Positions 9,095-15,716 are shown, numbered from the stretch's first letter. The stretch is DNA of 17,337 nucleotides from Candidatus Methylomirabilota bacterium (GCA_023249165.1 JAHFDE010000031.1:1-17337); one strand, 5' to 3'. Notes: generated from the letters alone by a model not told the origin. Numbers and translations: made by a program.

Positions 9095-9125
9095 GGCGCC
9101 CAGGGGCTCCCTGGGCGCCTGTTTT
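9095..9125 (+). terminator. intrinsic terminator after korB
   Basis: A perfect 11-bp GC-rich stem, GGCGCCCAGGG (9095-9105) with CCCTGGGCGCC (9109-9119), has a 3-nt loop and is followed by TGTTTT. It ends the korAB transcript and separates it from the peroxiredoxin gene. Confidence 0.9.
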
Positions 9126-9183
9126 GTGCGTCTCGGTGATTCACCGAAGTATCGCGGACGTTGGGGTGCGAAAGGAGGAGGCT

Positions 9184-9648
9184 ATGGCCCTCGCCGTGGG
9201 ACAGAAGGCGCCCGATTTTACCCTCGTGGATACCGAACGGAAGGCACGAAGCCTTGCGGAGTTTACAGGAAAGAAACTGATTCTGGCCTTTTATCCCGCC
9301 GCCTTTACCGGTACCTGCACCAAGGAGATGTGCGCGTTCCGGGACAGTCTGGGAGGCCTTGGCGCAGCGGTCCTCGGCATCAGCGTGGATACTCCCTTTG
9401 CCAATAAGGCCTTTGCCGAGCAGAACAAAGTCAACTTTCCCCTCTTGAGTGACTATACACGCCAGGTCGTCACGTCGTATGGCGTCCAGTTCCCCAATCT
9501 GGCGGGGCTGACGGGATACACGGCGGCCAAGCGGGCGGTCTTTGTCCTGGACGGAGCGGGGGTGATCCGGTATATGTGGGTCTCCGATGACCCGACGAAG
9601 GAGCCGAATTACGAGGAGGTCAAGAAGGCAGTCCAGCAGATCAAGTAG
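9184..9648 (+). CDS. bcp: peroxiredoxin, Bcp/PrxQ-like
   Basis: A 154-residue thioredoxin-fold peroxidase that reduces hydrogen peroxide and organic hydroperoxides. The peroxidatic motif PxxxTxxC appears as PAAFTGTC with peroxidatic C45. C50 (TKEMC) lies five residues on, the place of the resolving cysteine in many atypical 2-Cys Bcp/PrxQ enzymes; the conserved Arg is in AAKRAVFVLD. The start at ATG 9184 is fixed by AAAGGAGG (9171-9178) 5 nt upstream; a longer open frame from 9124 has no ribosome site. There is no signal peptide, so it is cytoplasmic. It sits after the korAB terminator and 29 nt before the MetE-like pair. Protection of oxygen-sensitive Fe-S enzymes would fit the neighbourhood but is inference. 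Confidence 0.92.
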   Translation: MALAVGQKAPDFTLVDTERKARSLAEFTGKKLILAFYPAAFTGTCTKEMCAFRDSLGGLGAAVLGISVDTPFANKAFAEQNKVNFPLLSDYTRQVVTSYGVQFPNLAGLTGYTAAKRAVFVLDGAGVIRYMWVSDDPTKEPNYEEVKKAVQQIK

Positions 9649-9677
9649 GGCCATCGGCCCCCAACGCCGGAGGCGTG

Positions 9678-10670
9678 ATGGAATTGGTTCTGGCCAACCA
9701 CAGTAGCTATCCCAGGGTCGGTGCCAGCAGGGAGCAGCAGCGCCTCCGGCGGGCCTACGCGCAGCGGGAGCGGGGAGAGATCTCGGCGGACGACTTCAAC
9801 CGGATACAGGATTCGGTGGTGGCGGAGGTCATCGAGGAGCAAGCCCACGCAGGCTGCGAGCTCTTGACCGATGGCCAGATCCGATGGGTCGACTCGATCT
9901 CCCATCTGGCCGCAAGGCTGGACCAGGTCGAGATCAACGGCCTGCTCCGGTATTTTGACACGAACTTTTATTTCCGGCAGCCCGTGATCAAGGGAAGGGT
10001 CGCCGGGAATGGACCGCTGGTCGTGGAGGAGTTTCGGTACGCCAGGGCCGTCTCGCCCCGTCCGATCAAGCCGGTCCTGACCGGCCCGTACACATTGGCC
10101 GCGTCCTCTATCCGGGAGACCCCCCTCTACCGCGACCTTCCCACCCTGGTGCTGGATCTGAGCGAGGTCTTGGCTCAGGAGGTCCGCGCCCTGGCGGGTG
10201 CGGGGGCGGAGGTGATCCAGGTCGAAGAGCCAGCCATCCTGAAACACCCCAAAGATCTTCGCCTGCTTCATAAGGCCCTCAAGCTTTTGAGCCAGGCCAA
10301 GGGATCTTCACAGCTCGCCCTGTACACCTATTTTGCGGATGCCACCCCACTCTACGAGTCCCTCCAGGAACTTCCGGTGGATATCCTGGGGCTCGACTTC
10401 ACGTATGCACCGAGGCTCCCCGAGACGATCGCCAGGCTGGGCTCCCGGAAGACCTTGGGCCTCGGGCTCATTGACGGTCGCAACACCAGGATGGAGGCCG
10501 CGCCGCAGGTCTTTCCCATCCTGGAAAAGATCCTCCCGCGTCTTAGCGGAGGGATCGCCTATCTCAACCCCTCGTGCGGGCTCGAATACCTGCCGCGGGA
10601 CAAGGCGGTGGCGAAGCTGAGGCTCATGAAAGAGCTGCGGGATACCTTCCTGCAAAGGGGAAAGAGATGA
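9678..10670 (+). CDS. MetE N-terminal-domain-like protein
   Basis: A 330-residue TIM-barrel protein resembling the N-terminal half of cobalamin-independent methionine synthase. Matching landmarks, recalled from E. coli MetE, are YPRVG near the start, YFDTNFYF (92-99), IKPVLTGPYTL (130-140), VIQVEEPAI (179-187), LYTYFADATP (215-224) and GLIDGRN (263-269). The zinc ligands of the catalytic half are not conserved: the His-x-Cys position reads as aromatic or Thr residues near 216-219, and only a Cys (C300, NPSCGL) remains. It is therefore probably a non-catalytic or substrate-positioning partner of the next gene. ATG 9678 has GGAGG (9669-9673) 4 nt upstream. The stop overlaps the next start as ATGA, implying co-translation. 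The precise role (methyl donor, need for the partner) is unknown. Confidence 0.8.
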   Translation: MELVLANHSSYPRVGASREQQRLRRAYAQRERGEISADDFNRIQDSVVAEVIEEQAHAGCELLTDGQIRWVDSISHLAARLDQVEINGLLRYFDTNFYFRQPVIKGRVAGNGPLVVEEFRYARAVSPRPIKPVLTGPYTLAASSIRETPLYRDLPTLVLDLSEVLAQEVRALAGAGAEVIQVEEPAILKHPKDLRLLHKALKLLSQAKGSSQLALYTYFADATPLYESLQELPVDILGLDFTYAPRLPETIARLGSRKTLGLGLIDGRNTRMEAAPQVFPILEKILPRLSGGIAYLNPSCGLEYLPRDKAVAKLRLMKELRDTFLQRGKR

Positions 10671-11788
10671 GCCGAGCCAAGCTCGAGAAGTTGGGGCTCA
10701 CGCTGCCGCTCTTGCCCACGAGCACGGTCGGGAGCTTCCCCAAGCCGGATTATCTCCTGCAGGCGAGAGCACGGTTCGCCCGAAAGGAGATCGCCCAGAA
10801 GGAGTTAGAAGCCCTGGAGAAGAGGGCCACTGAGTTCTGGGTGCAGCAGCAAGAGGAGATCGGCCTCGATGTCCTGGTGGATGGAGAGCAGTACCGCGGG
10901 GACATGGTGGCCTATTTCGCCGACATCATGCCCGGCTTCCGGATGGGCGGACTGGTACGATCCTACGGGAACCGCTACTATCACAAACCGATCATCGTCG
11001 GAGAGATCAGGTGGCCTGGCCCCATGACCGTGAAGTGGTGGAAGTTCGCGCAGGGCCTGACCAGCAAGCCCATCAAGGGGATGCTCACCGGCCCTTACAC
11101 CATCATGGACTGGTCCTTCAACGACTACTACACGGACCGAAAGTCTGCCTGCCTCGCCTTAGCCGGAGCGATCCGAAAAGAGGTCGAGACCCTGGTAGAG
11201 GCGGGGGCCAAGGTGATCCAGATCGACGAGCCGGCGCTGTCGGTCCGTCCGGAAGAGCTTCCCTTTGCCATCGAGGCCATGCAGATGGTGACGGATGGCG
11301 TCCCCGCCTATTTCATCACCCACATCTGTTACGGGGCCTTTGAGTTCATCTATCCAAGGATGTTGCGATTCCCGGTGCATAACTTCGACTTGGAGATGTC
11401 CAATAGCGGGTTGGACCTGATCGGTCTCTTCAAGAAACACCCGTTCAATAAGGATCTCTCCTTCGGGGTCCTGGATGTCCACTCCCACAAGATCGAGAGT
11501 TCGGCGCTGGTCAAGGAGCGGATTGAGAAGGCGCTACAGGTAATTCCGAAGGAAGCCCTCTGGGTCGATCCGGACTGCGGCCTGAAGACCCGCACGGTCG
11601 AGGAGGCCCAGGGGAAGCTCCGATCGATGGTGGCGGCGGTCAAAGAGATTCGGCAGGCCTTGGACAAGACGCCAAAGAGAAAGCAAAGGAGAATCGAGGT
11701 GGGAAGCGTCGTCAAAAAGCGGCGGAAGAAGATCCGCAAGCACAAGTACAAGAAGATGCGCCGCCGCATGCGCCATAAGAAGAAGTAA
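10667..11788 (+). CDS. metE: MetE C-terminal-domain-like methionine synthase with a bS22/mS38-like tail
   Basis: A 373-residue homolog of the catalytic half of cobalamin-independent methionine synthase, which transfers a methyl group to homocysteine. All four zinc ligands are present: H219 and C221 (ITHICYG), E243 (DLEMSNSG) and C304 (DPDCGLKTR). The substrate-binding QIDEPA lies at 185-190 and LTGPYT at 140-145. Full MetE is about 750 residues with two barrels; here the barrels are on two genes overlapping by ATGA. The methyl donor may be a methyl-folate, or a methyl-corrinoid protein as reported for stand-alone core MetE proteins. The core ends near residue 334. The remaining 39 residues are extremely basic, and the last 29 look like a separate ribosomal protein module (see 11699-11788). 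A strong terminator follows. Confidence 0.88.
   Translation: MSRAKLEKLGLTLPLLPTSTVGSFPKPDYLLQARARFARKEIAQKELEALEKRATEFWVQQQEEIGLDVLVDGEQYRGDMVAYFADIMPGFRMGGLVRSYGNRYYHKPIIVGEIRWPGPMTVKWWKFAQGLTSKPIKGMLTGPYTIMDWSFNDYYTDRKSACLALAGAIRKEVETLVEAGAKVIQIDEPALSVRPEELPFAIEAMQMVTDGVPAYFITHICYGAFEFIYPRMLRFPVHNFDLEMSNSGLDLIGLFKKHPFNKDLSFGVLDVHSHKIESSALVKERIEKALQVIPKEALWVDPDCGLKTRTVEEAQGKLRSMVAAVKEIRQALDKTPKRKQRRIEVGSVVKKRRKKIRKHKYKKMRRRMRHKKK
11685..11691 (+). promoter_or_regulatory. internal Shine-Dalgarno before the bS22-like frame
   Basis: AAAGGAG lies 7 nt before an in-frame GTG (11699) near the 3' end of the MetE-like gene. It sits in lysine/arginine/glutamine codons (KQRR), so chance purine-rich sequence is possible, but spacing and match are good for internal initiation. 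Confidence 0.5.
11699..11788 (+). CDS. bS22 / AURKAIP1 (mS38, COX24)-domain-like ribosomal peptide, nested in frame
   Basis: From GTG 11699 the frame encodes a 29-residue peptide beginning MGSVVKKRRKKIRKHKYKKM and ending in RHKKK; about three quarters of the residues are Lys, Arg or His. The order Gly-Ser-Val-x-Lys-Lys-Arg-Arg-Lys, then a His-Lys pair, then Arg/Lys-rich residues is the pattern I recall for actinobacterial bS22 (about 33 residues). The C-terminal AURKAIP1/COX24 domain of mitochondrial mS38, which binds small-subunit rRNA, shares it. A Shine-Dalgarno AAAGGAG sits 7 nt upstream. The frame is the same as that of the surrounding MetE-like gene and shares its stop. The peptide could therefore be made independently, only as a fusion tail, or both. 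Resemblance to the domain is strong; independent translation is inferred. Confidence 0.6.
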   Translation: MGSVVKKRRKKIRKHKYKKMRRRMRHKKK

Positions 11789-11835
11789 GCAGTTATCGAC
11801 GTGCCCGGTCCGGCCGTTCGGTACCTCGTCGCAAC

Positions 11836-11890
11836 GACCCCGGCGTCGCGAGGAGCGAGTTTTCCTTGCCCTCGCGCCCGGGGTCTTTTT
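11836..11890 (+). terminator. intrinsic terminator after the MetE-like pair
   Basis: The outer stem GACCCCGG (11836-11843) pairs with CCGGGGTC (11878-11885). The inner stem CGCGAGG (11847-11853) pairs with CCTCGCG (11870-11876). Five T residues follow (11886-11890). This is a strong, typical rho-independent terminator that closes the peroxiredoxin/MetE-like unit before the thioesterase gene. Confidence 0.88.
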
Positions 11891-11983
11891 GTAGTAGCCT
11901 GAGACAACGGTGTTCCAAGAGACCTTGTGGGACCCTGGAGCTTCCGGAAGAAGGTCCTGAATGGGAGGAGGGCATAAGAAGAG

Positions 11984-12409
11984 ATGGGGGAGGGAAAGCT
12001 CACCAAGGAAGCGTTGGAGCAGTTTATCAAGGAGCAGTGCCCTCTTGTGGATGAATTCGGGATCACGTGCGAAGAGCTTGGCGAGGGGTATGCGGTGGTC
12101 CGCATGAAGTATGACGAGCGATGGTTGAGGCCGGGAAGATACATCATGGGTGGGATGTTGATGACCCTGGCCGATATGGCTATCTACTGTGCGATCTTGA
12201 GTGTGGTCGGGCTGAAGCCGATGACCGTGACGAACGAGTTGAAGATCAACTTTTTGCGCCCAGCCGTCGGGGGAGATGTCCTGGCCCGGGCCGAAGTGCT
12301 CAAGGCGGGGCGGCGGATCGTGTACGGGGAGATCCGGCTCTTCATGGCGGATGATCCCAAAAAGCTGATCGGCCACGCGACCAGCAGTTACATCCAGCCC
12401 GACGGGTAG
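11984..12409 (+). CDS. hotdog-fold thioesterase, PaaI/4HBT family
   Basis: A 141-residue single hotdog-domain protein, likely to hydrolyse acyl-CoA or aryl-CoA thioesters in the cytoplasm. The central helix carries GGMLMTLADMA, where D64 is in the position of the catalytic acid of PaaI-type enzymes; the family's HGG is MGG here (M55). The following strands NELKINFLRPAVGGDVLARAEV (split by PAVGGD, residues 93-98) are the standard second half of the fold. ATG 11984 has GGAGGAGG (11963-11970) a little far upstream (13 nt), so the ribosome site is not ideal. The gene sits alone between a terminator and a convergent toxin gene; no phenylacetate genes are near, so the substrate is unknown. Confidence 0.85.
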   Translation: MGEGKLTKEALEQFIKEQCPLVDEFGITCEELGEGYAVVRMKYDERWLRPGRYIMGGMLMTLADMAIYCAILSVVGLKPMTVTNELKINFLRPAVGGDVLARAEVLKAGRRIVYGEIRLFMADDPKKLIGHATSSYIQPDG

Positions 12410-12467
12410 GACTTGAGCAGTTAAGGCAGCGAAAGAAAATCCATACCCCCATGTTCTCCGGTGGCCG

Positions 12468-12884
12468 TCACCCGATCACGGTGAGGCCGAGGGCCCTGAA
12501 GTCTTTATCAAAGGAGAGACAGGGAATGTTGTCCAGAACCGTGGTCGCGACGACGAAGGAGATCGCATCGCAGAAAGAGAGTCGCCGTGACCTCACCTGG
12601 CGACGGAATACCTGCTCCGCTTCAGCGAGAAGCGCGCCGGTGACGGGGACAAGGGACAGCACCGGCTTCATGGTATCGAGGAACTCGATGGCGGCCTGAG
12701 GATGCAGGCGGTAAGTAAAGAGCGTGAGCGTTTCGCTGACCACTTCCCATGTCGAGAACATCAGCATCCTCTGGGTGCGACACTGCTCAAGGAGCTCCCC
12801 CGCGCGACGGTAGTATCGATCGCCGCGTGCGAGACACGCATAGAAGAAGCTCGTATCGCAAAAGAGACGGTCCACAGGGATCAT
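12468..12884 (-). CDS. vapC: PIN-domain toxin ribonuclease (VapC-like)
   Basis: A 138-residue PIN-domain protein, probably the RNase toxin of a type II toxin-antitoxin pair. The acidic Mg-binding residues are visible: D10 (FCDTSFF), E51 (VSETLT), D106 (SFCDAISF), and D126/D128 near the end (SFDKDF). The catalytic quartet is intact, so the toxin should be active. Its ATG overlaps the antitoxin stop as ATGA (plus-strand TCAT at 12881-12884), the usual coupling of antitoxin-first modules. It is convergent with the thioesterase gene, leaving a 58-nt spacer. The target RNA cannot be deduced. Confidence 0.92.
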   Translation of the reverse strand: MIPVDRLFCDTSFFYACLARGDRYYRRAGELLEQCRTQRMLMFSTWEVVSETLTLFTYRLHPQAAIEFLDTMKPVLSLVPVTGALLAEAEQVFRRQVRSRRLSFCDAISFVVATTVLDNIPCLSFDKDFRALGLTVIG

Positions 12885-13153
12885 CGCACGCTCCCTTTGG
12901 AGCCGTAGAGGTGTTCCTTGACGCGTACAGAAATATCGCGCGCGCGGGCCTTGAGGCCTCTTCGGGCGAGCCTCTTCCGGAGCTCCAAGAGCTTTCGGGC
13001 GGCCTCGCCCGGTTCGGGCGCCGGTTGGATCGCGCGCAGTTCGGCGACCGCTTCGTCCCGGACTGTGATCTGGATTGCGGTCCTCGGGTCCTTTTGGACC
13101 GCCTTGACAAGGGCAGGAAGCTTGCGGCGGGCGTCGCTAATGGGAATCTTCAT
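12881..13153 (-). CDS. type II antitoxin, Phd/YefM-like
   Basis: A 90-residue protein encoded just before and overlapping the PIN toxin. The N-terminal MKIPISDARRKLPALVKAV and the strand ITVRDEAVAEL resemble the Phd/YefM DNA-binding fold (I-s-x-A-R-x-x-L...). The C-terminal part is rich in Arg, Lys and Leu (about 50-75) and would wrap the toxin. It should neutralise VapC and, with it, repress the shared promoter. GGAGGGG (complement of 13161-13167) lies 7 nt before the ATG. Assignment rests mainly on context plus the N-terminal pattern; it could equally be called a generic prevent-host-death antitoxin. Confidence 0.85.
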   Translation of the reverse strand: MKIPISDARRKLPALVKAVQKDPRTAIQITVRDEAVAELRAIQPAPEPGEAARKLLELRKRLARRGLKARARDISVRVKEHLYGSKGSVR

Positions 13154-13174
13154 GAGACATCCCCTCCCATCAAG

Positions 13175-13209
13175 TGTACAAATGATACAGAATGTACAAA
13201 ATATGTCAA
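13175..13209 (-). promoter_or_regulatory. promoter and operator of the toxin-antitoxin pair
   Basis: Reading leftward there is TTGACA (complement of 13204-13209), 16 nt, then TATCAT (complement of 13182-13187) as -35 and -10. Two TGTACAAA boxes (13175-13182 and 13193-13200), each with a TGTACA palindrome core, are 18 bp apart and bracket the -10. This suits binding of the antitoxin or toxin-antitoxin complex for autorepression. Confidence 0.75.
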
Positions 13210-13296
13210 GGCAAATCCTCGGCCTCTTGATAGGCGCGAACGGTAAGGGGTCAGAGCCATCAGAAGCGAAACCAGTGCGGAGGGTGGGGTAAGACC

Positions 13297-13707
13297 ATGG
13301 AAGGCATAGAGCGGTGTGACTTCATCGCATTGATCGTCAGGGACATTCGGGTGGCGGTCCGCTTTTATCAGGACACCCTGGGGCTTAACTTGCGGTTTGT
13401 TGACGGGGACCACTATGCGCTCTTTCAGGTGGGTGCGGCGAAATTGGCCCTGCAGGTGGCTCGTCCGGCCGGTCCTGACTTGCCCGTGGTCGATGATCTG
13501 ATCGCGCCGACCCCCCAGCGGGGCGCATCGGCCCTTGTGGCCTTCGCTGTCAAAGATGTGGATCGGTGGTGTACAACCCTCAAGGAGCGGGGCGTGGCGA
13601 TCTCGCGTGAGCCGGCGGATTACCCATGGGGCGACCGGGAGTTCTCGGTTCATGACCCGGACGGCCACGTCTTGATCTTCCATGGGCCATCCAAGGGTCG
13701 AGCGTGA
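13297..13707 (+). CDS. VOC-superfamily (glyoxalase/bleomycin-resistance fold) protein
   Basis: A 136-residue protein with two beta-alpha-beta-beta-beta repeats, roughly residues 8-56 and 78-130. Family marks are DIRVAVRFYQDTLGLNL in the first repeat and VKDVDRWCTTLKERGV plus FSVHDPDGHVLIF in the second. The usual metal ligands (His at the first strand, Glu at the last) do not appear: the first strand reads FIALIV and the last HVLIFH. It may therefore be a binding protein, or use other ligands. The stop overlaps the GTG start of the MFS permease (GTGA), so the two are probably translated together and may handle the same compound. No substrate can be assigned. Confidence 0.85.
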   Translation: MEGIERCDFIALIVRDIRVAVRFYQDTLGLNLRFVDGDHYALFQVGAAKLALQVARPAGPDLPVVDDLIAPTPQRGASALVAFAVKDVDRWCTTLKERGVAISREPADYPWGDREFSVHDPDGHVLIFHGPSKGRA

Positions 13708-14933
13708 GGAAGCGCCTGTGGGCCCTTGTGGGGGCGGATCGCCTTTCGCCGACCTCCCGGCGGAAGCTCGGCATCGTTGCGTTCCTCTACTTCCTTGAGG
13801 GGGCCCCTCCCGCCATTCTCTGGGAGGTCCTTCCGGTCTATTTGCGCATTAGCGGTGCCTCCCTCACGGCTATTGGGGGGCTCAGGCTTCTGGAGCTTCC
13901 CTATTCCCTGAAGTTCTTCTGGTCCCCTCTGGTCCAGCGGTACGGCGATCGACGGGCCTGGATTTCTGGCTGCTTGGTGGCTGCGGCCGGCGCGATCGCG
14001 TTGATGCCGTTCGTGGAGGTCGCGCATCCCGGTTGGGTCATCTTCGGCCTTGTGCTGCTCCTGGCGGCGGCCTCGGCCACGCAGGACGTGGCCATCGATT
14101 CATACACCGTGGCCCTGGTCGATCCGCCGGAACAAGGGGCCGCCAATGGCATTCGGGCTTCAGCCTACCGGGTGGCGCTCGTGCTGGTGGGCGGAGTTCT
14201 GCTGATGTTTGCCCCCCTCATGGGGTGGACGGGGCTCTTCCTGACCGCTGGCGCTCTGCTCATTGGCCTCGCCATGGCCGTCCCCCGCGTCCCTCGGCTC
14301 GATCCTCCTCCCGAGGCCCGCCGGGCCTGGAAAGCCGGATTTCTGGAGTGGGTCGGGACCTGGCGTGCCGTCCCCCTGGTGCTCTTCGCCCTCTCGTACA
14401 AGCTGGGGGAGTTTGCCATCGGACCCATGCTCAAGCCTTTCTGGGTGGACCAGGGGCGGTCCCTCTTCGAGATCGGCCTGGTACCCACCAGCATCGGCAT
14501 CGGGCTGAGTGTGGCAGGGGCGTTGGCAGGAGGCGGGTTTATCGCCCGCTTCGGGGTCTTTCACGGTGTCTGGGCCCTGGGGCTCCTCCAGGCCGCGTCC
14601 AATCTTGGGTATGCCGTGGTGGCGTGGGGGAATCTGGGCCGGCTTGGCCTGTACGGGGCGTCAGTCTTTGAGTCCTTCACCGGCGGGCTCGGGACAGCGG
14701 CCTTTCTCGCCTTCCTCATGAATGTCTGCGAGAAGGAGCACGCCACGATCCAGTACGCCTTCCTCTCGTCTCTCTTCGCCCTCACCGGGCGATTGGCAGG
14801 GGCCGTGAGCGGTCTCGGCGCCGAACGGATGGGATATGGAGACTACTTCGCGTTGACCTTCGTCTTGTCGCTTCCCTCCCTTGCCCTCTTGCCCTGGCTG
14901 AAGCCCTGGATCCGCGAGACTCCCGCTGTTTAG
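13704..14933 (+). CDS. MFS permease, AmpG/PAT-like
   Basis: A 409-residue integral membrane protein with about 12 hydrophobic segments. The N-terminal FLYFLEGAPPAILWEVLPVYLR, the loop LKFFWSPLVQRYGDRRAW, and especially SATQDVAIDSY (near 128-138) are the signatures of the AmpG / peptide-acetyl-CoA transporter branch of the major facilitator superfamily. AmpG imports anhydromuropeptides for cell-wall recycling, but other members of the branch carry different substrates. No ampD, nagZ or other recycling gene is near. The GTG at 13704 overlaps the VOC gene stop and AAGGG precedes it within that gene. Since a VOC partner is co-translated, efflux or uptake of a small toxic compound is an alternative role. 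The family is secure; the substrate is unknown. Confidence 0.87.
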   Translation: MRKRLWALVGADRLSPTSRRKLGIVAFLYFLEGAPPAILWEVLPVYLRISGASLTAIGGLRLLELPYSLKFFWSPLVQRYGDRRAWISGCLVAAAGAIALMPFVEVAHPGWVIFGLVLLLAAASATQDVAIDSYTVALVDPPEQGAANGIRASAYRVALVLVGGVLLMFAPLMGWTGLFLTAGALLIGLAMAVPRVPRLDPPPEARRAWKAGFLEWVGTWRAVPLVLFALSYKLGEFAIGPMLKPFWVDQGRSLFEIGLVPTSIGIGLSVAGALAGGGFIARFGVFHGVWALGLLQAASNLGYAVVAWGNLGRLGLYGASVFESFTGGLGTAAFLAFLMNVCEKEHATIQYAFLSSLFALTGRLAGAVSGLGAERMGYGDYFALTFVLSLPSLALLPWLKPWIRETPAV

Positions 14934-15239
14934 GCCCTGAAACTCAGTCGCCAATGATGAAGAAGGGGCAGGCCAATCCTTGCGAAGAAGCAGCTCCTCG
15001 ATCCGGTAGGCGTGAAAGAAGTCGTGCAACGCCAAGTGCCGGAACATCGTAAATACCGAATATGAGTTATACTCCTCATGCCGTGCCGTTGTCTTGGTCG
15101 CAAGACGCTGGGTCGCACCGGTTCACCACAACGCCCAACTGTTCACGACATGGTTTCTGCATAATATCACCCATGGGGCTCCGGGTCAGCATGAGTCCGG
15201 TCCAGGCCAGTGCACTACCAGTAAGTCGTCCGGGAACCC
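14934..15239. other. 306-nt spacer with gene remnant and repeat copy A
   Basis: No intact gene is seen. On the minus strand, about 15075-14935, one frame reads as plausible protein (EEYNSYSVFTMFRHLALHDF, then FHAYRIEELLLRKDWPAP). It lacks a convincing start and runs antisense into the MFS gene, so it may be the remnant of a lost gene; I do not recognise it. Repeat copy A is at 15132-15202. No terminator was found after the MFS gene. Confidence 0.45.
15132..15202 (+). repeat. direct repeat copy A, left of the DUF202 gene
   Basis: A 71-nt segment about 73% identical to copy B at 15624-15693. Both begin CGCC(C/T)AACTGTT, share GCATAATATC in the middle, and end with CATGAG(T/A)CCGGTC. The two copies have the same orientation and flank the DUF202 gene. 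Confidence 0.65.
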
Positions 15240-15611
15240 TCAATGCAACCCGGCAAAGAAGTACACACTTATCGCCACTCCAAAAATCGCCAGAGCCAGA
15301 TTGGCGAACACACCAATGTTAACCCAATAGCCCTCCGGAATTTCCACCGGCTTGAGCGTCCTCAGGACGCGTCGGTACTGGACTGCGGCAAGAAGTGCCA
15401 CGATGGCCCCGAATAGAATGAAGGCAATACCAACCCAAAAGGAGGTGTCTCTCTGCAATACCTGTCCCTCCTTTGACATGAACATATGCACAAACAAACC
15501 AAAACGCTCGATGACAAAGCCAAAAGCCATCAACGCAAGACTGGTACGGGTCCAAGCGAGTAGAGTACGTTCAGCCGCGAAAAATACTCTCGGGTCATTC
15601 AGATCAGACAC
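15240..15611 (-). CDS. DUF202-family small membrane protein
   Basis: A 123-residue protein with three predicted transmembrane segments, at about 22-42, 57-79 and 97-120. The N-terminal DPRVFFAAERTLLAWTRTSL is the diagnostic DUF202 motif (AAERT-x-LAW-x-RT), seen in YidH-like inner-membrane proteins of unknown function. The start is GTG 15611 with GGAGGGG a few nt upstream. It is the only gene here on this strand apart from the toxin-antitoxin pair. Diverged direct repeats A and B flank it, and a promoter-like repeat (15717-15780) lies upstream. Lower GC in parts of the gene and its spacers compared with neighbours suggests transfer. No biochemical role can be given. Confidence 0.88.
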   Translation of the reverse strand: MSDLNDPRVFFAAERTLLAWTRTSLALMAFGFVIERFGLFVHMFMSKEGQVLQRDTSFWVGIAFILFGAIVALLAAVQYRRVLRTLKPVEIPEGYWVNIGVFANLALAIFGVAISVYFFAGLH

Positions 15612-15623
15612 AGCCCCTCCAAG

Positions 15624-15693
15624 CGCCTAACTGTTGAGCATATGGTTCCAGCATAATATCCCGGATAAACTCTGGGCCAACATGAGACCGGTC
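15624..15693 (+). repeat. direct repeat copy B, right of the DUF202 gene
   Basis: A 70-nt segment, the partner of copy A at 15132-15202, with one single-base gap between them and most differences in the block after GCATAATATC. It lies just upstream of the DUF202 start. Confidence 0.65.
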
Positions 15694-15716
15694 GACCCCC
15701 TGCGCGAGGTGCGTCA

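Noticed and set aside
9661..9680. Small hairpin CGCC-GGA-GGCG covering the Shine-Dalgarno of the MetE N-like gene, as a translational switch
   Set aside because: A 4-bp stem is too short and common in GC-rich DNA; no riboswitch-like fold was seen around it.
13150..13683. Long minus-strand frame opposite the VOC gene
   Set aside because: It is antisense to a gene with clear VOC motifs and crosses the toxin-antitoxin promoter.
15062..15322. Open frame on the plus strand in the spacer after the MFS gene (86 codons)
   Set aside because: No Shine-Dalgarno, no recognisable domain, and it crosses repeat copy A and the 3' end of the DUF202 gene.
15132..15693. Integron attC sites around the DUF202 gene (GCCCAAC and GCCTAAC at repeat starts fit RYYYAAC)
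   Set aside because: No matching GTTRRRY end at attC distance, no long imperfect palindrome between, and no integron integrase in the window. The core match alone is weak.
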